64,000 nt of DNA from Promethearchaeota archaeon (lineage in GTDB: Archaea; Asgardarchaeota; Lokiarchaeia; Helarchaeales; RDOG01): positions 16,540 to 80,539 of the forward strand of contig RDOG01000019.1 of NCBI GenBank assembly GCA_011365055.1. Direction: 5' to 3'. Positions 55,549-62,798 of this stretch are shown here, piece by piece. The notes beneath the pieces were generated by a model that was not told where the DNA came from, made no database searches, and was given only the letters and a program-made list of their open reading frames with translations. Numbering within the stretch: position 1 is the stretch's first letter; every line of letters starts with the position of its first letter. The translations under genes were made by a program, and so were the position numbers.

Positions 55549-55890
55549 AAATGATAATTAAACCTTATTTTGTTGTCATGTATTGCCGTGCATATCGTTA
55601 AAATATGAAGTTTTTACCCATTAAAAAAAAGGAACAAAATCCTAGTTTAAACGAAAAATAGAATTAACATTACAAATAATAGAGGAGAATTTTAATCTAA
55701 ATTAAAAATACACTTTTAAATTTAGATTTTTTTTTTTTATTTTTTAAAAAATTAATAGAATTGTATTTTTCTTCTATATTAAATAATAAATCATCTTTAT
55801 TATAAATAAAGGAAAAGTGTAATATGGTATCGATATGTCCCGCAGTATATAACGATAATGATAAATAATGATTTGATTTATTACTCATCG

Positions 55891-55904
55891 ATTTGTTAAC
55901 AAAT
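55891..55904. promoter_or_regulatory. 14-base palindrome upstream of the first FocA gene
   Basis: ATTTGTTAACAAAT is a perfect palindrome and matches the 55526-55539 site in 13 of 14 bases. It sits about 20 bases before a TATA box, a position where an archaeal regulator could activate or block the formate channel promoter. Confidence 0.45.
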
Positions 55905-55924
55905 GATCCGAAAACTCAACAACT

Positions 55925-55932
55925 TTTATAAA
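55925..55932 (+). promoter_or_regulatory. Archaeal TATA box for the first FocA gene
   Basis: TTTATAAA lies about 50 bases before the ATG at 55975, so transcription should start near 55957. This places the longer reading frame's first ATG (55903) upstream of the transcript and supports the later start. Confidence 0.45.
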
Positions 55933-55974
55933 TCTATTACAAATAATAGCTTGTCCTACGGACAACAAAAATGT

Positions 55975-57099
55975 ATGATACAAAAAGGAGTTTTGTTCAC
56001 ATTGGCATGTGAGTTAGATCCAACTTTAGAAGCTATAGCAAATGCTGGTGTTGGAAAGACAAAACAGACATTTGCTTTAAATATGGTCACCGGATGGAAT
56101 GCCGGTGCATGGATTGCAGTAGGCGCATTGCTTGCAACGATCACTTGGGGTCACTTTTCGACCTTAAATACTGGTGTTGCTACATTCATGTTTGCAGCAG
56201 TATTTCCAATAGGGCTCATTGGTATAATCTTCATGGGCGGTGCTGATCTCTTTACTGGAGATTGTTCCATCACGCCATTTGCAGGGATGACCAAGAAAAC
56301 TAATTGGGCAAGCATGTTGAGAAATTGGGTTTGTGCACTTTCAGGTAATTTCATTGGTAGCGTTTGTTTTGCTTGGATAATAGCACTTTCATTTCTATAT
56401 GGTAGCGGTGCAGCTGCAACCAAAGCAATGGGTGTAGCAGCAGGAAAAGTCGCATGGGGAAGTTCCTTCTACAATTGGAATTATCTTGGATGGGCGCTAA
56501 CGTACATTTTCAAAGGAATAGTCTGTAACTTTTTAGTTAATTGGGCTATTTGGCAAGCTTTTAAAAGTAATCAAAATTTAATGGCCAAAGTATTTAATAT
56601 CTGGTTCCCAATTATGGCATTTGTTGCAGTGGGAAGCGAGCACTTAATAGCTAATATGTATTTTATTCCTGTAGGAATATTTTATGGTGCAGCCGTTACT
56701 TGGAGTCAAGCATTTCTAATAAATTTTGCACCAGTTCTTATTGGTAACATGCTTGGGGGATATATATTCATTGGTCTAAATTATTGGTATAATACAGGCG
56801 CACAACAAATTGATGATGATCCTAATGAACCAAGAAATGATGTCCGTGGTTTAAAACGTATGCTTCAATTCCTAGGACCATTATTCATAGGAATGGGAGT
56901 TTTATTAGGGGTTTTCATCATAATTCCAGGGTTAATTGCACTTGCATTGGAAATTGGAGTTGTTCCCGGAACAGGAACAATAACGTTCTTAACATTGGGT
57001 AACCCTATGGAAAGCATTGTTATCCCATTAATATTAATTGGTTACTTCATCGTAATGGCTATGATTCTAAGAATTCTACTACGAAAAGTAAAATATTAA
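55975..57099 (+). CDS. focA: Formate/nitrite transporter (FocA-like), copy 1
   Basis: A 375-residue pentameric channel protein of the FNT family, about six membrane helices. Family landmarks are FMGGADLFTGDCSITPFAGM, VCNFLVNWAIWQAF and GSEHLIANMYFIPVGIFYGA, whose histidine corresponds to the pH-gating His209 of FocA. I chose ATG 55975 (MIQKGVLFTLACELDP) because a TATA box lies inside the upstream extension and the length then matches copy 2. Formate uptake or export is implied by the adjacent formate dehydrogenase cluster. Confidence 0.92.
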   Translation: MIQKGVLFTLACELDPTLEAIANAGVGKTKQTFALNMVTGWNAGAWIAVGALLATITWGHFSTLNTGVATFMFAAVFPIGLIGIIFMGGADLFTGDCSITPFAGMTKKTNWASMLRNWVCALSGNFIGSVCFAWIIALSFLYGSGAAATKAMGVAAGKVAWGSSFYNWNYLGWALTYIFKGIVCNFLVNWAIWQAFKSNQNLMAKVFNIWFPIMAFVAVGSEHLIANMYFIPVGIFYGAAVTWSQAFLINFAPVLIGNMLGGYIFIGLNYWYNTGAQQIDDDPNEPRNDVRGLKRMLQFLGPLFIGMGVLLGVFIIIPGLIALALEIGVVPGTGTITFLTLGNPMESIVIPLILIGYFIVMAMILRILLRKVKY

Positions 57100-57120
57100 A
57101 TATGTGGAGAGATTTAAAAA

Positions 57121-58248
57121 ATGTCGAAAGAGTCTGCACTGGATCCAACAGTTGAAGCAATAGCAAATGCAGGTATTGGAAAATGCAAGCAAACTTTTGC
57201 TTTAAATATGGTCACCGGATGGAACGCCGGTGCATGGATTGCGGTAGGCGCATTGCTTGCAACGATCACTTGGGGTCATTTTTCCACTTTAAACACAAAT
57301 GTTGCAACTTTTATGTTTGCAGCTGTATTTCCAATTGGGCTCATTGGTATCATATTCATGGGTGGTGCTGATCTCTTCACAGGGGATTGTTCAATAACAC
57401 CGTTTGCGGGAATGACTAAAAAAACTACTTGGTCAGAAGTAATGAGAAACTGGACTTGTGCACTTTCAGGAAATTTCATTGGCAGCGTCTGTTTTGCAAT
57501 GATAATTGCTCTTTCTTTATTATATGGCACTGGAGTTCACGCTGTGAAAGCAGTAGGTATTGCTGAAGCAAAAGTAAATTGGGGAGCATTTGGAGGTTAT
57601 GGATTTTACTTTATGACTTATATTTTTAAGGGTATAGTTTGTAACTTCCTTGTAAATTGGGCTATTTGGCAAGCATTCAAAAGTAATGACAATTTGATGG
57701 CAAAAGTAGTAAATATCTGGTTCCCAATTATGGCGTTTGTTGCAGTGGGAAGCGAGCACTTAATAGCTAACATGTACTTTATTCCTGTTGGAATCTTTTA
57801 TGGCGCAAACGTGAGCTGGAGTCAAGCATTCTTAGTGAATTTCTTACCAGTACTTATTGGTAATGTGATTGGTGGATATTTATTTATAGGCGTGAATTAC
57901 TGGTTTAATACGGGAGCTAAAACAATAGATGACGATCCTAGTGCACCAAGAGATGATGTCAAAGGTATTTTCCGCATACTCGAGTTCTTATTACCAATAA
58001 TTATTATGACTACCATCCTAGCAATAACGTTAATAGCTATACCAGGATTAATTTCTTTAGGAATAGAATCATTAACGGGATGGTTATTCCCATGGTATGG
58101 AACTAGCGGACTTATATCATTCCTATATCTCGGAAATGCAGTGAAAGCTATTATTTTACCAATTGTTTTAATCGTATATTTCATACTTGCAGCTATAGCT
58201 TTAAGGAAAATATTTAGAAAAGTAAATCTTGATATAAAACTAAGATAA
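57121..58248 (+). CDS. focA: Formate/nitrite transporter (FocA-like), copy 2
   Basis: A 375-residue FNT channel, 21 bases after copy 1 and surely co-transcribed. It has the same motifs (FMGGADLFTGDCSITPF, NFLVNWAIWQAF, GSEHLIANMYFIPVG). Helices near the N-terminus are almost identical to copy 1 at the DNA level, whereas the C-terminal 90 residues differ strongly, so the two may have distinct gating or be kept alike by gene conversion. A GAGAG-type ribosome site precedes the ATG. Confidence 0.92.
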   Translation: MSKESALDPTVEAIANAGIGKCKQTFALNMVTGWNAGAWIAVGALLATITWGHFSTLNTNVATFMFAAVFPIGLIGIIFMGGADLFTGDCSITPFAGMTKKTTWSEVMRNWTCALSGNFIGSVCFAMIIALSLLYGTGVHAVKAVGIAEAKVNWGAFGGYGFYFMTYIFKGIVCNFLVNWAIWQAFKSNDNLMAKVVNIWFPIMAFVAVGSEHLIANMYFIPVGIFYGANVSWSQAFLVNFLPVLIGNVIGGYLFIGVNYWFNTGAKTIDDDPSAPRDDVKGIFRILEFLLPIIIMTTILAITLIAIPGLISLGIESLTGWLFPWYGTSGLISFLYLGNAVKAIILPIVLIVYFILAAIALRKIFRKVNLDIKLR

Positions 58249-58364
58249 TTTTTTTTTTTTTTATTTTATTTCAATTATAAATCTTAAATTTCAAATTTTT
58301 TCATTAATCCTAAGTGAAACTGAAAGCTTGAAACAAAATCATCAATTTGAAAGGTTTATAAAAA

Positions 58365-59132
58365 ATGATTGAAGAATTGTTGGAAAAATTTTGCATTACA
58401 CGAATAAAAAATGGAGTCTCTAAGAAAGAGAATGTAAATATAATTTCAGAATACACGCTTAATATTAACCTAAACAACAAATCAATTACAAGTTTAATTT
58501 GTCTTCCTAAAAATTTAGAAGAATTAACAATAGGTTATTTAATAAGTGAAGGAATTATAAAAAATCTTAACGAAATTACACATATTGAAAAAAGATTACC
58601 CAATTTTTTTATTCAAACTGAGAAAAAAATGGATAATTTAGACCAATACTTGGAATTAAGGTCTTCAGGTTGCATTGGTATTAAGCAAACTTGGAATCAG
58701 CAAATAAAAACCGTGGAATCCTCAATAAAAATTGATATAAAAACAATTTTTACGGTTCAAAAAATAGTTAATGAAAAATGCGTTCTTTGGAAAATTTCTG
58801 GAGGAACGCATTCTGCTGCAGCATTTAAAGAATCAGGTGAATTAATCGCATTTTTTGAAGACGTAGGTCGCCATAATGCAGTGGACAAAATAATTGGCCA
58901 TCTTTATCTTAAAGAAATAGATCCAACTAACTGTTTGTTAGTTACCACAGGTAGACAATCTGCAGGAATGGTCTTGAAAGCAATTAGAGCGGGATTTCCT
59001 ATAATAATTTCAAACACTGCACCAATTGTCCAGGGAGTGGAATTAGCAAGGAAATATAACGTCACATTAATCTGTTTTGCACGCGAGCCAACATTTTCAA
59101 TATATTCTAACGAAGATAGGATCAACTTGTAG
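58365..59132 (+). CDS. fdhD: Formate dehydrogenase accessory protein FdhD
   Basis: FdhD transfers sulfur from a cysteine desulfurase to the molybdenum cofactor of formate dehydrogenase, making it active. The C-terminal signature is strong: FFEDVGRHNAVDKIIGH, TGRQSAGMVLKAIRAG and ISNTAPIVQGVELARK. The sulfur-carrying CxxC loop reads SSGCIGIKQTW: Cys103 is present but the second cysteine is replaced by isoleucine. A GGTTTATAAAAAATG start region precedes it. It sits after the FocA genes and serves the fdhF product. Confidence 0.92.
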   Translation: MIEELLEKFCITRIKNGVSKKENVNIISEYTLNINLNNKSITSLICLPKNLEELTIGYLISEGIIKNLNEITHIEKRLPNFFIQTEKKMDNLDQYLELRSSGCIGIKQTWNQQIKTVESSIKIDIKTIFTVQKIVNEKCVLWKISGGTHSAAAFKESGELIAFFEDVGRHNAVDKIIGHLYLKEIDPTNCLLVTTGRQSAGMVLKAIRAGFPIIISNTAPIVQGVELARKYNVTLICFAREPTFSIYSNEDRINL

Positions 59133-59149
59133 TATTAGAATGCATCTTT

Positions 59150-59169
59150 TTAAACATACAAATGTTTAA
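59150..59169. terminator. Bidirectional hairpin between fdhD and the V4R gene
   Basis: TTAAACAT (59150-59157) and ATGTTTAA (59162-59169) pair perfectly around ACAA, with T-runs on both flanks, in the 60 bases between two convergent stops. This fits a shared terminator. Confidence 0.5.
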
Positions 59170-59192
59170 GATTTTGTTTAAAATAGAAATTT

Positions 59193-59774
59193 TTAATATG
59201 GTTTAATTTTAAATTCACAGAATAGATCCTCTTCAGTACCATATACAATTTCATCACATTCTAATTTCTTATTTGTTAGTTCCTTAAGCATACCAACAAT
59301 AAATCCGCTTAAAAAATGACAACACGTTTTACAAAATAGTTCTTTATCATTATATTCAAGAAGATCTTGAAAACAAGCAGAGATTCCATATTTTTTTATA
59401 ACAAAGGGATTTTCTATTCTAACAGTTCCTTCACCTGTATCCAGATCAACTTCTATATTTTTCACTTTAAACCATCCCACACCGGAAGATTCGTAAAATT
59501 TAGCCCATTTTTGTAAAAAATCATTACCCCGTTCTTCCCACGATTTCAAAAGAATTTTAGCGGAACATCTTCCTGAATTTATACCTGCATCATATAATAC
59601 ACCTTCAGCTTGTCTTTGACCAATAACATTTTCAATTGATTTTGCTAATGTTTGAAAGGTTCCAGCAAACATAATTATCGCTCGCTGCCCAAATATATTT
59701 ATAGATGCACTATCTTCTTCACGTTCAAAAAAATTGTTGTTCCTAATTATATTATTTTCAATCCTAATTAACTC
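59193..59774 (-). CDS. V4R-domain protein (4-vinyl-reductase-like ligand sensor)
   Basis: About 193 residues of a V4R domain, a small-molecule-binding fold found in BchJ, XylR-like regulators and archaeal sensors. The typical start is INIFGQRAIIMFAGTFQTLAKSIENVIG; the end CHFLSGFIVGMLKELTNKKLECDE followed by GTEEDLFCEFKI is the family's cysteine-bearing C-terminal part. Cysteines in FCKTCCHF may bind a metal or ligand. ATG 59774 is preferred, although GGAGG abuts it and a TTG at 59804 exists. It is translated just after the small HTH gene and may sense a signal for it. Confidence 0.8.
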   Translation of the reverse strand, partial: ELIRIENNIIRNNNFFEREEDSASINIFGQRAIIMFAGTFQTLAKSIENVIGQRQAEGVLYDAGINSGRCSAKILLKSWEERGNDFLQKWAKFYESSGVGWFKVKNIEVDLDTGEGTVRIENPFVIKKYGISACFQDLLEYNDKELFCKTCCHFLSGFIVGMLKELTNKKLECDEIVYGTEEDLFCEFKIKPY

Positions 59775-59784
59775 CATCCTCCTT

Positions 59785-60069
59785 CTATTCTTTTTTCTTC
59801 TCAATCTCTTTTAATTTTTCATTAAACTCAATAATTAGTTTTATATATTCATTTTCTTCGTTTAATTTAAAAACATACATTTTTTTTCCAACTTTAACTT
59901 GCGTCAAAAATTTGTTTTCTACTAAAATTGGCATTACTCTGGAAATGCTTCCTGGATTTTTGTCAATTCTCCTTGCTACTTCTCTTAAATTCATCATTTC
60001 TCTAGGGTGTTCTAAAAACATGTCCAAGATGATTAGATGTATTGAGGGACCAAAGAGATTATTTATCAT
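59785..60069 (-). CDS. Small winged-helix regulator, 94 aa
   Basis: A single winged-helix domain: IHLIILDMFLEHPREMMNLREVARRIDKNPGSISRVMPILVENKFL (helices 1-3) and the wing KVGKKMYVFKLN, followed by a charged helix. This matches ArsR/MarR-like archaeal regulators. Its stop lies just before the V4R gene, forming a two-gene operon (HTH plus ligand sensor) close to the formate genes, which it might regulate. Confidence 0.85.
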   Translation of the reverse strand: MINNLFGPSIHLIILDMFLEHPREMMNLREVARRIDKNPGSISRVMPILVENKFLTQVKVGKKMYVFKLNEENEYIKLIIEFNEKLKEIEKKKE

Positions 60070-60250
60070 TTTTAATCACTTTTAATAATCACGATTTAAA
60101 AGAAAGAAATAAATCTTGCGATATCAACCATGGATCTGACTCACTTATATGTTATATTCATTTCATAAAAGAGAGAAAAAATTTGGGCTTTATATTAAAT
60201 AAGTCATATTTTTAAAATAAGGAAAAATTAGGAAATCTAATTACTTGTTT

Positions 60251-60478
60251 CTAACCTTGATTTTCCTCTTCCTTTTTATCTCGTATGAAATCTTCTTTTA
60301 ATTTTTGTCTTTCTTGTAAATTAGGTATTGATGCCATTATTTTTTCTTTATTTCTATAAATATATATAAATATTATGACAAGGGCTATTATTAAGCCAAT
60401 TATAAATAAATAAATAATGACATTATTGTAAAATCCTTGTGAACTTTGAATTAGTCGAGATAACTCTGATATTTTCAT
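60251..60478 (-). CDS. Small single-pass membrane protein, 75 aa
   Basis: A polar N-terminus (MKISELSRLIQSSQGFYNN), one strong membrane helix (VIIYLFIIGLIIALVIIFIYIY, about 20-42) and a charged, coiled-coil-like tail (ERQKLKEDFIRDKKEEENQG). No family is recognised. It is flanked by AT-rich spacers of 180 and 370 bases, so it is monocistronic. Confidence 0.55.
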   Translation of the reverse strand: MKISELSRLIQSSQGFYNNVIIYLFIIGLIIALVIIFIYIYRNKEKIMASIPNLQERQKLKEDFIRDKKEEENQG

Positions 60479-60850
60479 TTATTTCGCTTCATTTTTTTTA
60501 ATAAAAATATGTAAATTATTAATATTAATAAAACTTAATGATAACAAAACCCAAAATTGTTTTAACAATTTTTTTATTAAAAACAGAATTTTTTAAAAAA
60601 TAGCAAAATAAGAATTTTATAAATAAATAAAAGAATTAAATAAAATCTCTTATATTCAAGATTTAGGAGATTTTTTTTTAATACCCGAAATAATTAAATT
60701 GAAGATAAATTTGTAGTAGGATGAGTTTTTCCCAAATAATTCTTGGAAATTTTAAGACAAATTTACTCGAATCTTATAAGAGGAACCTATATTAAAAAAA
60801 ATCCCCCCGGACTTCTTATCCGCTTTAACTCTTATAAAATTTTTATTTCA
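60479..60850. other. 372-base intergenic region
   Basis: AT-rich spacer. Its end holds a nested inverted repeat acting as the probable terminator of the next minus-strand gene: TTATAAGAG (60774-60782) and CTCTTATAA (60829-60837) enclose a C6/CGGA-TCCG hairpin. Nothing else was recognised. Confidence 0.45.
60794..60822 (-). terminator. GC-rich hairpin with T-tract, terminator of the 128-aa gene
   Basis: On the minus strand CGGA (60822-60819) pairs with TCCG (60811-60808), followed by a G-run and eight T (60801-60794). It lies about 30 bases beyond the stop at 60851 and is enclosed by a second nine-base stem (TTATAAGAG/CTCTTATAA). Confidence 0.5.
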
Positions 60851-61237
60851 TCATTGATTATGATCGTGTATTATTTCTTTTAAGAATTCTAAGGCATCAT
60901 TAAGTGCTTTATTTAATGCAGGTTCTTGCTCAGGTTTTACCAAAGACTTTGTCAACGTACTTTTCATAATATCAAAAATTTCTTTTGTTAAATTAACTTG
61001 TCTATTTTGAGACCAAGAGATTGTTTCTTTAAAATTAGTTTTTTTTTCAACTTGCCAATCTCGAATGGCTCGTGATATGAATCCTTTCATTGCCATTTCT
61101 GGAATCGGAAGATATCTATTTAATATTCTTGCTATTTGGACGACCTTATCGCGCTGCTCTTGAGCCAAAGTTATCTTTTCATAATCCTTTGCTGCTCTTT
61201 CTATTTCTCCCTTTACAAATTCTGGTTTTACTGTCAT
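60851..61237 (-). CDS. Hypothetical protein, 128 aa
   Basis: Not recognised. A soluble, mostly helical protein rich in Lys, Glu and Gln (MTVKPEFVKGEIERAAKDYEKITLAQEQRD), with ISRAIRDWQVEKKTN and a C-terminal amphipathic helix (ALNKALNDALEFLKEIIHDHNQ). Ends with a His-rich tip. It has its own terminator and a 760-base AT-rich region upstream, so it is transcribed alone. Codon use fits the neighbours. Confidence 0.6.
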   Translation of the reverse strand: MTVKPEFVKGEIERAAKDYEKITLAQEQRDKVVQIARILNRYLPIPEMAMKGFISRAIRDWQVEKKTNFKETISWSQNRQVNLTKEIFDIMKSTLTKSLVKPEQEPALNKALNDALEFLKEIIHDHNQ

Positions 61238-62001
61238 TTTTAATTTACCTCCAAATAAATATAATTTTAGGGATTATGAGTAAAAATGAAGGGTCATTAA
61301 TAAAGCTTCACTAAAATTACAAAATTCTAAAAATAATATTATGGGTACGTTTTTAAAGGTAAATTAAAACCGGAAATTATACCTAAAACAAATTCCGAAT
61401 ATTTTTTTTAATGTCTGATGATTAAAATATTGATGAACTTACATTGAATTTTTAATTTTCAAGCTATTTTGAAAAATTTTTAAAATCTTCTTAATACATC
61501 CTAAATATCTTTTTTATTTTACCTAAATATAACAAATAGTCAAATTTTACATACTATTATTTGTGGTTTTTAAATTACCTCGGTGAAGATATATTTTCAA
61601 TTAAAGAAAAAATGATTCTTTTAAATAAAAAATATCCATATAATTTGTAATAAAGGACAAAATAATTAATTTTAAATAAAAATAGAGAATAATAAAAACA
61701 TTAAATTTGCTATAAATATAGTTCGGTACTATCGATGTTAGAATCGTCAAGAGAACTGCATTCAGCGAAAAAGGTTTAGGTCAAAACATTTTTAATATAA
61801 GTCAGAATTATAGAAATGCTTATCGATCTATTAACTTACTTTTTTTTTTATCATAATAATTCAATTTTTTAGATTTAACTCTTCTTAAATTTATATTTAT
61901 ATGTCCTTAATAAGGAAGTTTTAATACATTATATCCAGAAGAAACTGAGCTATAAAATTTCTTTAATTGTAAATAAAATCTTAAATAAAATGCTATCATA
62001 A
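61238..62001. other. 764-base AT-rich intergenic region
   Basis: The longest gene-free stretch in the window. The 12-mer GGTGAAGATATA at 61582-61593 also occurs at 3988. Bases about 61720-61790 have higher GC (for example TTCGGTACTATCGATG) and broken short frames on the plus strand, perhaps debris of a mobile gene or a small RNA. Promoters of both flanking divergent genes must be here. Confidence 0.35.
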
Positions 62002-62769
62002 TTGTTACATATGGAAGGTTCATATATGATTCCATTAGATCATGATTTATATTTACTCAAGATAATGGAACCACGACATGGGCACTTATTTTCACCTTCC
62101 CTAGATCTAGCTGCGATTTGGAAGGATCTAAAGAGCATTTTTGATACCTCCTTTCCTATTGAAGAAAAAGATCCATGGGAATTGGTCAGACGTACTAACA
62201 AAAAAATTAAAAACGATTTTTATTCGAGTCCTTCCTTAACTTACGGGCTATTTGATCCTCAATTTAAACTACTTTCTTTCGCCATGTATAGTTATTGCAC
62301 TAAACAGGAGCTTTTATTAGGATATATTGCGACTCGAGCAACTCAACGAGAAAAGGGATATGGAAGCATACTTTTTAAGGCAAGTTTAAAGGATCTTTTT
62401 AATAAAGATGTTAAGGGGGTATTTCTCGAAATCGAACGTGTTGATCTCGCAACTTCTAAGGAAGATGCAAATCTTAGACAAAGACGTCGTGCCTGGTGGT
62501 TTCGGATGGGTGCTCATATCTTAAACGGTATTTCTTATGTTCAACCATCTGTTGATAGAGGACAACCTGATATTCCAATGGAACTTTTATATATTGGAAG
62601 TGATCCAACTCAACGATTTTTTGAGGCTGAAAAGTACATTAAATGGCTTACGGCTTGTTATAAAAATGCATACATGATGTCAAATACTGCGATAAAAAAA
62701 TATGAGCCTTATTTAAAACAAGTTGAAACTGCAAGACGAATACATCAAATTCAATTAGTCGTTCCTTGA
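62002..62769 (+). CDS. GNAT-family N-acetyltransferase
   Basis: A 255-residue protein with a GNAT fold. LLLGYIATRATQREKGYGSILFKASLKDLF holds strand 4 and the acetyl-CoA pyrophosphate loop (REKGYG, fitting R/QxxGxG/A); GVFLEIER is the following strand and RRRAWWFRMGAHIL the next helix. The long N-terminus (about 80 residues) and the helical C-terminus (IKWLTACYKNAYMMS) exceed the standard domain. The frame opens with TTG at 62002; ATG at 62011 is likely the real start. Substrate not predicted. Confidence 0.8.
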   Translation: MLHMEGSYMIPLDHDLYLLKIMEPRHGHLFSPSLDLAAIWKDLKSIFDTSFPIEEKDPWELVRRTNKKIKNDFYSSPSLTYGLFDPQFKLLSFAMYSYCTKQELLLGYIATRATQREKGYGSILFKASLKDLFNKDVKGVFLEIERVDLATSKEDANLRQRRRAWWFRMGAHILNGISYVQPSVDRGQPDIPMELLYIGSDPTQRFFEAEKYIKWLTACYKNAYMMSNTAIKKYEPYLKQVETARRIHQIQLVVP

Positions 62770-62798
62770 ATCACATACCAAGTGTCGAATATCTCGTT

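Larger units (their letters stand above)
55372..55974. other. Divergent regulatory region between hdrC-hdrB-fdhF and the FocA genes
   Basis: About 600 bases without a convincing protein frame. It holds three GTTAAC-centred sites and TATA-like sequences, listed separately. A 63-codon minus frame at 55697-55888 is AT-driven and judged spurious. The arrangement suggests shared control of formate dehydrogenase and formate channel genes. Confidence 0.5.

Noticed and set aside
55697..55888. 63-codon minus-strand frame between hdrC and the FocA genes
   Set aside because: AT-driven composition, Lys/Asn homopolymers at the end, no ribosome site and an evident regulatory region around it.
61720..61800. 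Transposase remnant in the 61.7-kb spacer
   Set aside because: Short broken frames without any recognisable transposase motif; kept only as a remark on the spacer.
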